Source of the DNA: Candidatus Saccharimonadota bacterium
GTDB taxonomy: Bacteria > Patescibacteriota > Saccharimonadia > Saccharimonadales > Saccharimonadaceae
Reading direction: 5' to 3'
Length of the DNA: 64,000 nucleotides
Assembly: GCA_900555265.1 (NCBI GenBank)
Contig: UNSL01000001.1
Span: 191,214-255,213 of the forward strand
The position numbers and the translations under genes were made by a program. Numbering within the stretch: position 1 is the stretch's first letter; each line of letters starts with the position of its first letter. This document shows positions 35,852 to 44,740 of the stretch, piece by piece. Under the pieces are notes generated by a model. The model saw only the letters and a program-made list of their open reading frames with translations. It was not told the DNA's origin and did no database searches.

Positions 35852-36797
35852 GATATCTCCTAGTGTAAATTATACCAGACATGCGGTATTTATTAACACC
35901 TACCGAGCTCGTAAGAGCAGTTTTACCAATGTAACGAGGAGATAACAGCTTCTCACTGTGAGCCATGGGCCAATCCTGAAATATTTCTTGGCTCGGTTCA
36001 TCCAGTTCTGGGTCAGTGATGAATCGCCTATTCTCAGCAACTTGGCACACCATCTGCTTAATCATTTCTTCCGCGATACCACATTCCCTCATGTCTTTTT
36101 CTAAATACTTCTGATAATATTGCAAGAATAGATCCTCTAATTCTTGAAATTTTCGCCATGACAACTCGCTACATTCTTCAACCCGAAATCGCATAGTGTA
36201 ATTCAAAAAATCTTGACCGCCTGATCGCCAGACATAGCCAAGGTCAGCGTGATGCAATAATTTTGCCTGGATACTATCACGACAGACCTGTTCTTTTGGA
36301 CCAGGAATGGTGCCGATGATCGCACGTTTCATAAACTGGTGCTCAGCTGAACCAGGTTCGTACTGCTCATCGAGAAACGAGGCCGAATAATGCTCTTTAG
36401 TAGCATAACCGTCCGGCGGTGGACCGGCTTTAAATCCAGCATCATGTGCTGCCGCTGCCACTAGTAACAGGTCTTTCTGATCCGAGCTCATCTTGCCTGC
36501 TGGAACCACCTCTGTCAGTAGGTGCGTCGAGCGCATTACATCCACACCGTGTGCCGGCTGGTGATATGGATAATTTGGATAGATAGCTAGTAGACTAACT
36601 GACAACTCGGCAAGAGACTCCGCCCGTTCTTTGTTATGAAATAGCTTCGCAAGCTGCTCCTTTGAGGTATATCGGTCCAGCACCTTTGCTGATACTGTTA
36701 ATTCTGCATCGGTCACCGTTGGATCACCCTGGTTAGCACAGTTACGACGCTCCCATAACTGCTTGTCGAGATTTTTTTCGGTAGGAGTTATACTCAC
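35820..36797 (-). CDS. HD-domain phosphohydrolase
   Basis: 325 aa with an HD pattern: YHQPAHGVDVMRS, then AAAAHDAGFKAG and LLHHADLGYVW. The spacing resembles small cyclic-nucleotide phosphodiesterase-like HD proteins but the exact substrate is unclear. It starts with GTG, 8 nt after a TATAAT. A perfect inverted repeat upstream suggests control by a dimeric regulator. It overlaps the HIT gene. Confidence 0.75.
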   Translation of the reverse strand: MSITPTEKNLDKQLWERRNCANQGDPTVTDAELTVSAKVLDRYTSKEQLAKLFHNKERAESLAELSVSLLAIYPNYPYHQPAHGVDVMRSTHLLTEVVPAGKMSSDQKDLLLVAAAAHDAGFKAGPPPDGYATKEHYSASFLDEQYEPGSAEHQFMKRAIIGTIPGPKEQVCRDSIQAKLLHHADLGYVWRSGGQDFLNYTMRFRVEECSELSWRKFQELEDLFLQYYQKYLEKDMRECGIAEEMIKQMVCQVAENRRFITDPELDEPSQEIFQDWPMAHSEKLLSPRYIGKTALTSSVGVNKYRMSGIIYTRRYHEYRRDKEGL

Positions 36798-36819
36798 AGC
36801 GTTATATTATATATCATTT

Positions 36820-36840
36820 GTACTATTTAGTCAATAGTAC
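36820..36840. promoter_or_regulatory. Perfect inverted repeat upstream of the HD-HIT operon
   Basis: GTACTATT-TAGTC-AATAGTAC: 8 bp arms with a 5 nt spacer, located just upstream of the HD gene -10 (36806-36811). Its place around the -35 fits an operator; no binding protein is assigned. Confidence 0.45.
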
Positions 36841-36893
36841 GGCGTTGTGAATACTATAACCAAGTCGGTCTTACTGGGTATATGTCAACCCTA

Positions 36894-37469
36894 TTATTTC
36901 TTCAGCGCCTCAGTTACTCGCTGAGATGTCGGCAAATTGACATCGACATTTTCAAGCGCCTTAGTGGCATCTGCCAGCGTATAGCCCAAAGCCATCAACG
37001 CTTCCAAGGCCTCATCAGAAGTGTTTAATTCAGTCTGCAACGGAGTTTCCGTTCGGCCGTAATGAGTCGGTAAACCAACTTTATCGCTCAAATCGACCAC
37101 CACTCGCTCGGCGGTTTTTTTGCCAACGCCAGTAGCCTTTTGCACAAAACCGCTGTCAGCATTAGCAATAGCATTACGCACTTGCTCAGCATCACCCAAG
37201 CTTAAAATAGCCAGCGCAGCCTTCGGGCCAACCCCCTGAACCGTGATTAGCATTTCAAATAACTTTTTCGCCGCCAGGCTAGAAAACCCGAACAATTCCT
37301 CCGACTGTTCGCGCACATGATGATAAGTGTAAAATTTTACTTCTTGATCTAATATCACCGTGTCAAAATCATTAGTCGCCACGCTAACTTCATATCCAAC
37401 ACCATGAACATCAATGACTAACGAGCCATTAAACTTCTCAGCAACTTTTCCAAAAACATGTGCAATCAT
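36894..37469 (-). CDS. ruvA: Holliday junction protein RuvA
   Basis: 191 aa. OB-fold start MIAHVFGKVAEKF, helix-hairpin-helix motifs GVGPKAALAILS and GVGKKTAERVV, and the short C-terminal domain that contacts RuvB. TATAAT is 6 nt before the ATG, inside the end of ruvC. Confidence 0.97.
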   Translation of the reverse strand: MIAHVFGKVAEKFNGSLVIDVHGVGYEVSVATNDFDTVILDQEVKFYTYHHVREQSEELFGFSSLAAKKLFEMLITVQGVGPKAALAILSLGDAEQVRNAIANADSGFVQKATGVGKKTAERVVVDLSDKVGLPTHYGRTETPLQTELNTSDEALEALMALGYTLADATKALENVDVNLPTSQRVTEALKK

Positions 37470-37476
37470 ATTTCAA

Positions 37477-37950
37477 TTATACCCGATTCATCGCCGCGTG
37501 TGTAATTGCTGCAGCCAAAGCATCCGCACAGTCATCCGGCTTCGGAACATCTTTCAAACCCAAATTAAGTCGCACCATTTCCTGAACCTGCTTTTTATCG
37601 GCCTTGCCATAGCCGGTCAAAGTTTGTTTTATTTGCAACGGCGTATATTCAGCAATCGGCATTCCAGCTTTTCGCCCAGTTAACATCGCCACACCGCGCG
37701 CTTCCGCCACAGAAATCGCCGTCGTAACATTGCGCGCAAAAAATAACTTTTCAATCGACATAACATCAGGATTTGTTTCGGCAATAATCTCTGTCAGGCT
37801 ATCGAAAATATCTTCAAGCCTTTCGTCAATTGGCGTATGTGCCGGCGTCGTCACAACTCCCGCCGTAACCATTTTAAACTTGCCACGAGAAAAATCAATC
37901 ACACCAAACCCCAAAATTCCCGTTCCCGGGTCAATCCCGATAATTCTCAT
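37477..37950 (-). CDS. ruvC: Holliday junction resolvase RuvC
   Basis: 157 aa. The acidic active site is visible: Asp7 in IGIDPGTG, Glu in SIEKLFFARN, and the closing PDDCADALAAAITH. The ATG at 37950 gives the normal family length and follows TATAAT at 6 nt; a frame extending to 38055 is not supported. Confidence 0.97.
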   Translation of the reverse strand: MRIIGIDPGTGILGFGVIDFSRGKFKMVTAGVVTTPAHTPIDERLEDIFDSLTEIIAETNPDVMSIEKLFFARNVTTAISVAEARGVAMLTGRKAGMPIAEYTPLQIKQTLTGYGKADKKQVQEMVRLNLGLKDVPKPDDCADALAAAITHAAMNRV

Positions 37951-37966
37951 ATCTTTATTATAGCAA

Positions 37967-39766
37967 TTATTTGCCGTTAGCGGATTTAATGCTTTCGCGT
38001 ATTTTTCGTACAAATTGCGAAATTTCCCATCGCCACTGCCATATGCCATAACCAACAGCCAACAAACTCACGCCGCCAAACACCCACCAACCCCAAGTAG
38101 CACCAGCGACTTGTTTAACTTCAGCAGCCGCCGAACCAACAGTTGGCATACTAGCCGATTTTATCTTTCGACATCGCTTAGTTTGCGGATTACGCTCAAA
38201 TCCTTCTGGACATTCTTTCGCTATATCGTCAGTGGAGGCAATTTTCTTACATCGACCCGTAGCTGAATTGCGGAATTGACCTTCTGGGCAAGGCTTCAAA
38301 GTTTTGGCCGCAGCCGATGCAATAGATCTACATCTGCCAGTTTCTTCACTACGATAATAGCCATCTTTACAGGGCATAATAGTTTTTACCGCTTCAATTT
38401 TTCGACAACGGCTAGTTTCTGGATGACGATATTGACCAGCGGGACAAGAAACCTCAATGGGCGGAACGGAAATTTTCACACATCTACCCAGCGCATTTCG
38501 CTCGTAACCATTCTGACAATCCAAATATTCCTTAAAGATATTCTCAGAATTTTCAGTTATCATAAACGTTTGCATCCACTCATCATCAATCAAACTCCAC
38601 GAAGAGCTTTTCGCTAACTTCTCATATTCAGCGGAATCAATTTTCGAGCCAGCCTCGTCTAATAAATAAACTTTTCCTTTTGTTTTTGGCAATTTCAGCT
38701 TCGTATTTTTTATTTTGATCGTTAAAAATTCACCCGGATTTAATTCGATGTCACCAATATTTTCACGAACGCCAGAATCGCCAACCGTCAATTTACAGCC
38801 TGTCGTAATGACGGTTTTTTCGCCAGAATTGACAATCTCAATGAATTGTTCGTCAACATTCGACGCGATTTCACTTAGCTTCAGACCTTCACATTTATTC
38901 AACTCCTTTGAAGATTCAGGTTTATGCTCTGGACTCTTACAATTTGGTCGCGAATACGGCACAATTTCCTGACTGTCAGAACCTTTACTCGACAAAAAAT
39001 CAGTGGAATTATTTTTCGAATCAATAATATTTCCATCAATAAAACAGCGCCAAACAATTTTCACACCGCCTTTAATTGGCGAGCCTGTAGACTTTGAATT
39101 ATTCCCCCAGCCAACAGTATCTGCAACCGACCCATCCGAACGCGACAGCACGACAGATCCATCGCTCTGAGCCAAACCTAAATTGTTATCAAACTTTATG
39201 GCGCCCGCCAACGTCTTATCGTTCGACAAAACCAAAAATCCGTTCGCTAAGATTACTTCATCCTTGAAAATTTTTCCAACGGTTTTAGCGCCAGATCCAG
39301 CATAATACTCTATTTTCCAACCAGTCAAATTAACATCCTGATTCGTCGGATTATAAATCTCAACGTATTTTTTATCCTGACTAATCTTTGAAATTAATAT
39401 CGGAGCATTTTCTTCTGTGCTTTCATCTGGATTATCTATTTTTGGCGGCTCAGATTCGGGGTTTGGCTCAGATTTTGAAGACTCATTGGCGGCAGGATTT
39501 TCACTCGGACTATCTGTAGACGAATTCTCCGTTGGAGTCTCGGAATTTTCACTTGATTGAGAAGGCGAATTGCTATCGATCTGCTCCTTATCGACAACTG
39601 GATCTTTCGCTTCCTCAGCCGATTTAAGACTGTTATCAACAGTCTTAACGCCATCAACTTTCGACTCTTGAGTAGCACTTGAAACACCTTCCGCCAAAAC
39701 CAACGGCGACGGCATCATTAGTGCCACGGCTAGTATCATAAGTAGTGTGTTGCGCAAATACTTCAT
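37967..39766 (-). CDS. Surface protein with two lamin-tail-like domains and five Cys repeats
   Basis: 599 aa. Signal peptide (1-26), acidic Ser/Glu/Pro-rich region (about 30-115), two LTD-type beta domains (about 118-230, KYVEIYNPTNQDVNLTGWKI; and about 290-405, EQFIEIVNSGEKTVI), then five repeats of the form Cx2GxxRxxxTxRCxxI (about 425-540), a membrane helix (about 560-580) and a basic tail. Ribosome site AAGGAGCG precedes the ATG at 39766. LTD domains in bacteria occur in secreted nucleases and adhesins; the Cys repeats look like an exported stalk. The binding partner is unknown. Confidence 0.75.
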   Translation of the reverse strand: MKYLRNTLLMILAVALMMPSPLVLAEGVSSATQESKVDGVKTVDNSLKSAEEAKDPVVDKEQIDSNSPSQSSENSETPTENSSTDSPSENPAANESSKSEPNPESEPPKIDNPDESTEENAPILISKISQDKKYVEIYNPTNQDVNLTGWKIEYYAGSGAKTVGKIFKDEVILANGFLVLSNDKTLAGAIKFDNNLGLAQSDGSVVLSRSDGSVADTVGWGNNSKSTGSPIKGGVKIVWRCFIDGNIIDSKNNSTDFLSSKGSDSQEIVPYSRPNCKSPEHKPESSKELNKCEGLKLSEIASNVDEQFIEIVNSGEKTVITTGCKLTVGDSGVRENIGDIELNPGEFLTIKIKNTKLKLPKTKGKVYLLDEAGSKIDSAEYEKLAKSSSWSLIDDEWMQTFMITENSENIFKEYLDCQNGYERNALGRCVKISVPPIEVSCPAGQYRHPETSRCRKIEAVKTIMPCKDGYYRSEETGRCRSIASAAAKTLKPCPEGQFRNSATGRCKKIASTDDIAKECPEGFERNPQTKRCRKIKSASMPTVGSAAAEVKQVAGATWGWWVFGGVSLLAVGYGIWQWRWEISQFVRKIRESIKSANGK

Positions 39767-39820
39767 GCTCGCTCCTTGCTTATGGTTAATCATCTTTAGT
39801 TTAGCGTACTTTTTGTCAAA

Positions 39821-39849
39821 TTAAAAATCGCCCCAAAAAAGGAGCGATT
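39821..39849 (-). terminator. Terminator after yebC
   Basis: AATCGCTCC and GGGGCGATT (minus strand) pair over 9 bp with one T-G wobble around a T6 loop, followed by TTTTTAA. Confidence 0.8.
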
Positions 39850-39865
39850 CCTTAAAGCGATGATT

Positions 39866-40582
39866 TTATTCCGCTGTGATATCCGCGTTCGTATGAACAT
39901 TCACAACGTCATCCAAATCGTCCAGCGCATCAATCATTTTCATCAATTTCTGCGCAGTTTCCATATCGGCAATTTCTATCGGCGTATTGGCAATGTATCG
40001 CAGTTCCGCATCTTTAACCTTCAAGCCTTGCTCAACCAATCTATTCCGCACGCTCGCCAAATCTTTCAACTCCGTATACACGATAATCTCACCATCTTCT
40101 TCGACGGCATCTTCAGCGCCAGCGTCCAAAACCGCTAGCAACAAATCTTCCCCGCTGCCTTCGATAGTAATGACGCCTTTGCGCGTAAATTGAAACATCA
40201 CACTACCGGCATCAGCAATTCGCCCGCCATTTTTAACCAACGCAGTTTTTACTTCTGGCAATGTTCGATTACGATTATCTGTCGCCGTTTCAATAATAAC
40301 GCCCACGCCGCCAGGACCATAACCTTCGTAAGCAATTTCCTCCAAAGCCGCCGCACTCTTATCTGCCACTCGGTCAATTGCTCGCTGGATGTTTGAGCTA
40401 GGCATGTTTGCAGCCTTAGCTTTTTCAATTGCCATCGCCAAACTTGAGTTCAGCGCCGGATCTGTACCACCACGTGCCGCAATAGCAATTTGATTACCCA
40501 ATTTTGTAAAAATCGCGCCGCGCTTAGCATCAACAATCGCTTTTTGTCGGTGAGTTGTAGCCCATTTACTGTGTCCTGACAT
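39866..40582 (-). CDS. yebC: YebC/PmpR-family protein
   Basis: 238 aa. The N-terminus MSGHSKWATTHRQKAIVDAKRGAIFTK... and YEGYGPGGVGVIIE are hallmarks. Members act as transcriptional regulators or help ribosomes through proline runs. AGGAG precedes the ATG. YebC is often next to ruvC, as here with one gene in between. Confidence 0.96.
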   Translation of the reverse strand: MSGHSKWATTHRQKAIVDAKRGAIFTKLGNQIAIAARGGTDPALNSSLAMAIEKAKAANMPSSNIQRAIDRVADKSAAALEEIAYEGYGPGGVGVIIETATDNRNRTLPEVKTALVKNGGRIADAGSVMFQFTRKGVITIEGSGEDLLLAVLDAGAEDAVEEDGEIIVYTELKDLASVRNRLVEQGLKVKDAELRYIANTPIEIADMETAQKLMKMIDALDDLDDVVNVHTNADITAE

Positions 40583-40629
40583 AATTTCTCCTAAAGTTAT
40601 TTGCTATTTCAATCTGTTACTATTATACA

Positions 40630-42081
40630 CTACTCCACAATATTTATCTTGGCGAGGTCCAATTTAGTTTGCTTTTTCATCCAAATCATTGCCAAAATTA
40701 GCGCCACATATAAAGCCACACACTGCCACAAATTGATACTAACTTCCATTTGAGCCCACTCAAATCCAGCCGTCCAATTGGTGACTTGAATCATATAGCC
40801 AAGTAGCCACGTCGTCGGAATTGCAATCAACGCGCCAATCATCGGCACAAAAACCAGCACGCCCGACATAAACGTCAGCAGCATCGCTAGCGGCACAAAC
40901 GGCAAAATCAGCATATTCGCGATTAACGCCACATTACTAATAACGCCGAAACTCATCATAAGTAGCGGCAATGTCATAATTTGCGCCGACAAAGTCTCAA
41001 TTAAAATCTGTCGAAACGCGCCCGGCTCTTTATTGCCGAAAAAATAAGAGTGCAGAAGCGGCGCCAACATAATTACACCCGCAAATGAAGCAAAGCTTAA
41101 TTGCCAGCCCAAATCGCCCCAACCAAATTGCGGATTTATCAATAACGTGATTGCCGCCGACACGGGAAGTAGGACCAGCGGATGAATTGTCCGACCATAA
41201 TACCACGCCGCCAAACTCAGTCCCGCCACCAAACCAGCTCTCGACATACTGGGACTTAATCCAGTCACCGCCATAAAACCGATTATCATGACAATCGCGC
41301 TGAGCATCGCTAAATATTTTGATCGCTTGGCGAATAATCGTCGCGCTAAACGAACTAAAATTGTTAAATTATAGCCGCTCGCCACCACGATATGCGTTAG
41401 TCCAGCAATTTTCAAATTGTCACTTAATTCAGTTGGCATAGCACGCCTTAAACCCAATAAAAATCCCAGCCCCAACGCGGACTCTGATTCCGGAATATGC
41501 TCGCGAACCCGCCCCGCAAACCAATCACGAACCCCCACCGCCACATCACCTGGAACGGGTCTTTCGGCGCTAATAATTTTCGCCCGATATACACTTGCTG
41601 AAAAAGCCCCAAATCCCGCCGTCATTTTACCCTTAACTCTCACAATATCACTGCGCTTAATTGAGTTTTTATCTGGCGTCGTCACCCAAATTTGTCCCGA
41701 CAATTTTTCATTATTCATCTGCAAATTGCCCAATCTAAGAACCGTTTGACCATTTTTATCGAGATCAGGATCCTCCAAGACTTGACCCTGGACAATTGCG
41801 ACTTTTCCGATTAACGAATCATAAACCTCCACGCCTTTTCTGCCAATTTCACCACGCCAAAGACCAACCAAAGAACCAGAAATAATTGCTAAAATCACAA
41901 AAAATCGCCAGCGCCAAATTGCCACAATTACGAAAATAGCCAGCCCGACCAATAAAAATAACGAGTTCGCCGCAAACGACCGCGGTATGTAATGGATGGA
42001 AATTACGCCAATTGTCAGACCGAGGCACCACACCGCCACCAACCAAGAAATATGCAACTTCTCAAATAGCCATCTATTCAT
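40630..42081 (-). CDS. comEC: ComEC/Rec2-type DNA uptake channel
   Basis: 483 aa. N-terminal membrane helices and an OB-like outer domain (VQGQVLEDPDLDKNGQTVLRL) lead to the competence core: GLGFLLGLR, LKIAGLTHIVVASGYNLTIL, FMAVTGLSPSMSRAGLVAG, and several further helices. The beta-lactamase-like domain of long ComEC proteins is absent, giving a short form. With the pilus genes it supports natural transformation. TATACT lies 6 nt before the ATG. Confidence 0.92.
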   Translation of the reverse strand: MNRWLFEKLHISWLVAVWCLGLTIGVISIHYIPRSFAANSLFLLVGLAIFVIVAIWRWRFFVILAIISGSLVGLWRGEIGRKGVEVYDSLIGKVAIVQGQVLEDPDLDKNGQTVLRLGNLQMNNEKLSGQIWVTTPDKNSIKRSDIVRVKGKMTAGFGAFSASVYRAKIISAERPVPGDVAVGVRDWFAGRVREHIPESESALGLGFLLGLRRAMPTELSDNLKIAGLTHIVVASGYNLTILVRLARRLFAKRSKYLAMLSAIVMIIGFMAVTGLSPSMSRAGLVAGLSLAAWYYGRTIHPLVLLPVSAAITLLINPQFGWGDLGWQLSFASFAGVIMLAPLLHSYFFGNKEPGAFRQILIETLSAQIMTLPLLMMSFGVISNVALIANMLILPFVPLAMLLTFMSGVLVFVPMIGALIAIPTTWLLGYMIQVTNWTAGFEWAQMEVSINLWQCVALYVALILAMIWMKKQTKLDLAKINIVE

Positions 42082-42110
42082 ACTTAAAGTATATCTACAT
42101 TTGGAGCTAC

Positions 42111-42134
42111 AAAAAAGACTCCACCAAGGGAGTC
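42111..42134 (-). terminator. Terminator after tRNA-Lys
   Basis: GACTCC-CTTGGT-GGAGTC on the minus strand followed by T6, between the tRNA and comEC. Confidence 0.75.
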
Positions 42135-42148
42135 GATTTCATCAAATT

Positions 42149-42225
42149 TGGAGGGTCCACCGGGGCTTGAACCCGGGACACCCTGCTTAAAAGGCAGGTG
42201 CTCTAACCAGCTGAGCTATGGACCC
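42149..42225 (-). tRNA. tRNA-Lys (anticodon TTT)
   Basis: 77 nt with encoded CCA. The acceptor GGGTCCA pairs with TGGACCC. The anticodon stem CCTGC/GCAGG holds CTTTTAA, giving TTT. The discriminator base 73 is T, whereas lysine tRNAs usually have a purine there. Confidence 0.93.
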
Positions 42226-42272
42226 ATTCGGAATATCCGCTTTCTTCATCCTAGCACAAACCAGCATAAAGG

Positions 42273-42752
42273 TCAATGCTTAGCGAGTTTATGTCCGCCA
42301 GTATGTAATGAAAAAATGTCAATTAGACCGCACACCAGACCAAACGTAGCCACATACCGCCAATTATTCGCGAAGATCTTATACAACTCCAGCGCCTGTC
42401 CGTCTAGCGATATATATTTTCCCAGAGGAATAACCAATAACGATGCGGTCAAAAACGCGATTCCCACCGCCGAGACAATTTTCTCATGTTTTTTCTGATA
42501 TCTCGGACCGCTTAAAAGAAGCATAATTAACGGAATCAACGTTAAGACTAATCCCGAAATTACACCATTTGGCAATAAACCAGTTTCCAATTTCAAGCCG
42601 TCCAACACTCCCGTCAGCCAGCTGCCCCACCATTCTGATAGTAAAAATCCCGTCGCCAACGACAACGCTAATGGACCAAATCTTCGAGATGAAACAAATG
42701 CAACCGCAAAAACCGTTATTAAAATTACTCCAAATAGAATTATTACGCTCAT
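42273..42752 (-). CDS. Four-helix membrane protein, hypothetical
   Basis: 159 aa, mostly hydrophobic, about five membrane segments, first helix at residues 1-20. The overall pattern resembles CvpA-like channels only loosely, so no name is given. The start overlaps the DUF192 gene by 4 nt, so they are co-translated. Confidence 0.6.
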   Translation of the reverse strand: MSVIILFGVILITVFAVAFVSSRRFGPLALSLATGFLLSEWWGSWLTGVLDGLKLETGLLPNGVISGLVLTLIPLIMLLLSGPRYQKKHEKIVSAVGIAFLTASLLVIPLGKYISLDGQALELYKIFANNWRYVATFGLVCGLIDIFSLHTGGHKLAKH

Positions 42753-43240
42753 TTATCTTCCTCCAAATCAAATTTTACCTGTGATCCAACTGTAGCGCTC
42801 GCCTGCTTAGCAACTCCTGCCTTCACCTCCAACACGTACTTTGCGGGAACCGGTGGCGCATATTTTTCATACGGTTCAGCGTCTGACTTGACGTTATGTT
42901 TTACATAGACAACGCGCTTTTTATCATTAATCCAAACCATATCAACCGAGAACTTCATATCTTTCATCCACATTTTATGACGATCATTGTGATCAAAAAC
43001 AAACAGCATGGCATAATTTTCATCAATCCCCAATCTTCCGGACAGACCTTTCCGCTGCGATTCTTCGTCATTAGCAATTTCCGCCCGAAGCATCGTCTTA
43101 TTCAGGTAAATTATTTCCGTTTTTGGCGAAACTGTTCGAAAAGCATAAAAAATTGCCCCACCAATAACCATCAGCATGCCGCAGATAAATATCCATTTAA
43201 TAACAGTCTGAGTTACTGTCGAGTGACGATGCTCGTCCAT
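42749..43240 (-). CDS. DUF192 protein with N-terminal membrane anchor
   Basis: 163 aa. One membrane helix (about 14-34), then a DUF192 domain: EIANDEESQRKGLSGRLGIDENYAMLFVF, KMWMKDMKFSVDMVWINDKKRVVYV and YVLEVKAG. The function of DUF192 is unknown. TATAAT is 6 nt before the ATG. Confidence 0.9.
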   Translation of the reverse strand: MDEHRHSTVTQTVIKWIFICGMLMVIGGAIFYAFRTVSPKTEIIYLNKTMLRAEIANDEESQRKGLSGRLGIDENYAMLFVFDHNDRHKMWMKDMKFSVDMVWINDKKRVVYVKHNVKSDAEPYEKYAPPVPAKYVLEVKAGVAKQASATVGSQVKFDLEEDK

Positions 43241-43264
43241 AAACCTATTATAACAAGTTTATGC

Positions 43265-44182
43265 TTAAGCACCGATTTTATCTTTTTTATTGCCACGCTT
43301 GGCGTTTCGATCGATGTATTCAATTATCTTTCCGGCCACATTTCGGCGAGTAATTTTCTCAATTCCAAATCCTGGACTAGCATTAACTTCCAGCACCAAA
43401 GCACCACGACTTGATCTCATGAAGTCGACTCCAGCAACTGTCAGTCCCATTGCCTTAGCGGCTTTCACGCACATTTTACGTTCAGAATCTGTCAATTTTA
43501 TACTGGTTCCTTCGCCGCCCTTGTGTAAATTGCTACGAAAATCATCGTCCAAACTCTGACGCTTCATACTAGCCACCACTTGACTACCAACCACAAACGC
43601 ACGAATATCGACACCAGCCGACTCTCTAATAAACTCCTGAAGCAGTACGTTCGTGCCGTCCGAGTTGGTCAAATAGAACGCCTGCAGAACCGACTTGGCA
43701 GCCTTTTTAGTTTCCGCCAGAACCACGCCATTTCCGTGCGTGCCGCGCGCCAACTTAATAATCGCCGGCATACCACCAATCTCTTCAATGAGCGAATCAA
43801 TGTCAGTTGCGTTTCGGGAAAAGACCGTCTTCGGGATCGACACTCCAGCTTTTACCAATAACTGCGTTGAGCGCAATTTGTCTCGCGCCCTAGTAATTGC
43901 AATCGAGCGATTCATGAAAAACGCCTTCGGATACATCATCTCCAATTGACGCAAAACCGCTGTTCCATACTTTGTCATGTGGCTCGCGATTCGCGGAATT
44001 ACTACGTCAAATTCACCAATTTCTTTGCCTTTATAAATAACCGTCGGATGCTTTTCGTCAATTGAAACGTAGCAGTTTTTATACTTAATAACTTTAACTT
44101 GATGACCGCGCTTTTCAGCCTCTTCTTTCAGGCGAAGCGTCGAATAATTAATGTTGCCGTTGGATAAGATTGCAATTCGCAT
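43265..44182 (-). CDS. rimK: RimK-type ATP-grasp ligase
   Basis: 305 aa ATP-grasp enzyme that adds amino acids (glutamate in E. coli RimK) to protein or peptide ends. The series RDKLRSTQLLVKAGV, PAIIKLARGTHGNGVVLAET, LLQEFIRESAGVDIRAFVVG and LEVNASPGF maps the ATP and metal sites. It follows the retropepsin-like gene with a TAATG overlap. Confidence 0.93.
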   Translation of the reverse strand: MRIAILSNGNINYSTLRLKEEAEKRGHQVKVIKYKNCYVSIDEKHPTVIYKGKEIGEFDVVIPRIASHMTKYGTAVLRQLEMMYPKAFFMNRSIAITRARDKLRSTQLLVKAGVSIPKTVFSRNATDIDSLIEEIGGMPAIIKLARGTHGNGVVLAETKKAAKSVLQAFYLTNSDGTNVLLQEFIRESAGVDIRAFVVGSQVVASMKRQSLDDDFRSNLHKGGEGTSIKLTDSERKMCVKAAKAMGLTVAGVDFMRSSRGALVLEVNASPGFGIEKITRRNVAGKIIEYIDRNAKRGNKKDKIGA

Positions 44183-44688
44183 TACTTTTCTTCACCTTTC
44201 TGATGATATTTTTTATAAAATTCGTATGGATTCAATTTTACTTCTTCATTAAGACTAGCAGTTACGGACGGTTTTTTCCTGCGAACATTTTTTCTTGATA
44301 CGTCCACTAGGAATTTTCCAGAAATTGACCGTCTTCCAATTAACACCGGAAATTCATTCTTTGACCGATCGGATAGATTCATCAACATTTTAATTTTTCG
44401 CCCACCGATCTTCACCCAAAAGTGCGTTCGATAACGAATCTGATTTTGACCCATTGCAGAGCGCACGCTGGCTACAGAATAATCAGTTCTCTTAAATACC
44501 TTACCATTATAATACGGCGACCCTTTACCAAATAGCGAAAACTTCAAAACACCATCTTTGTCAACACGAATATTGCTCGCCCAAACCGCACTGGAATCGG
44601 CGCCCGTATCAATTTTAGCTGGGACTTTTTGCGCTCGCTTGCCAAAATCCACAAGCTCAGTCGACCCAATAATGGCTTTTTCTTTCAT
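44182..44688 (-). CDS. RimB-like retropepsin-fold protease
   Basis: 168 aa of the family long called putative ATP-dependent zinc protease. It has the aspartic-protease signature KIDTGADSSAVWA and a later VLIGRRSI. In other bacteria such proteins are paired with RimK and trim the glutamate tails, so the two genes may add and remove the same modification. A TAATAT lies 6 nt before the ATG. The sign that it is a single-domain monomer implies a homodimer. Confidence 0.85.
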   Translation of the reverse strand: MKEKAIIGSTELVDFGKRAQKVPAKIDTGADSSAVWASNIRVDKDGVLKFSLFGKGSPYYNGKVFKRTDYSVASVRSAMGQNQIRYRTHFWVKIGGRKIKMLMNLSDRSKNEFPVLIGRRSISGKFLVDVSRKNVRRKKPSVTASLNEEVKLNPYEFYKKYHQKGEEK

Positions 44689-44740
44689 ACGTCAATATTA
44701 TGGCATAATTTATGGTATATATCAAATGTATAATACCCCA

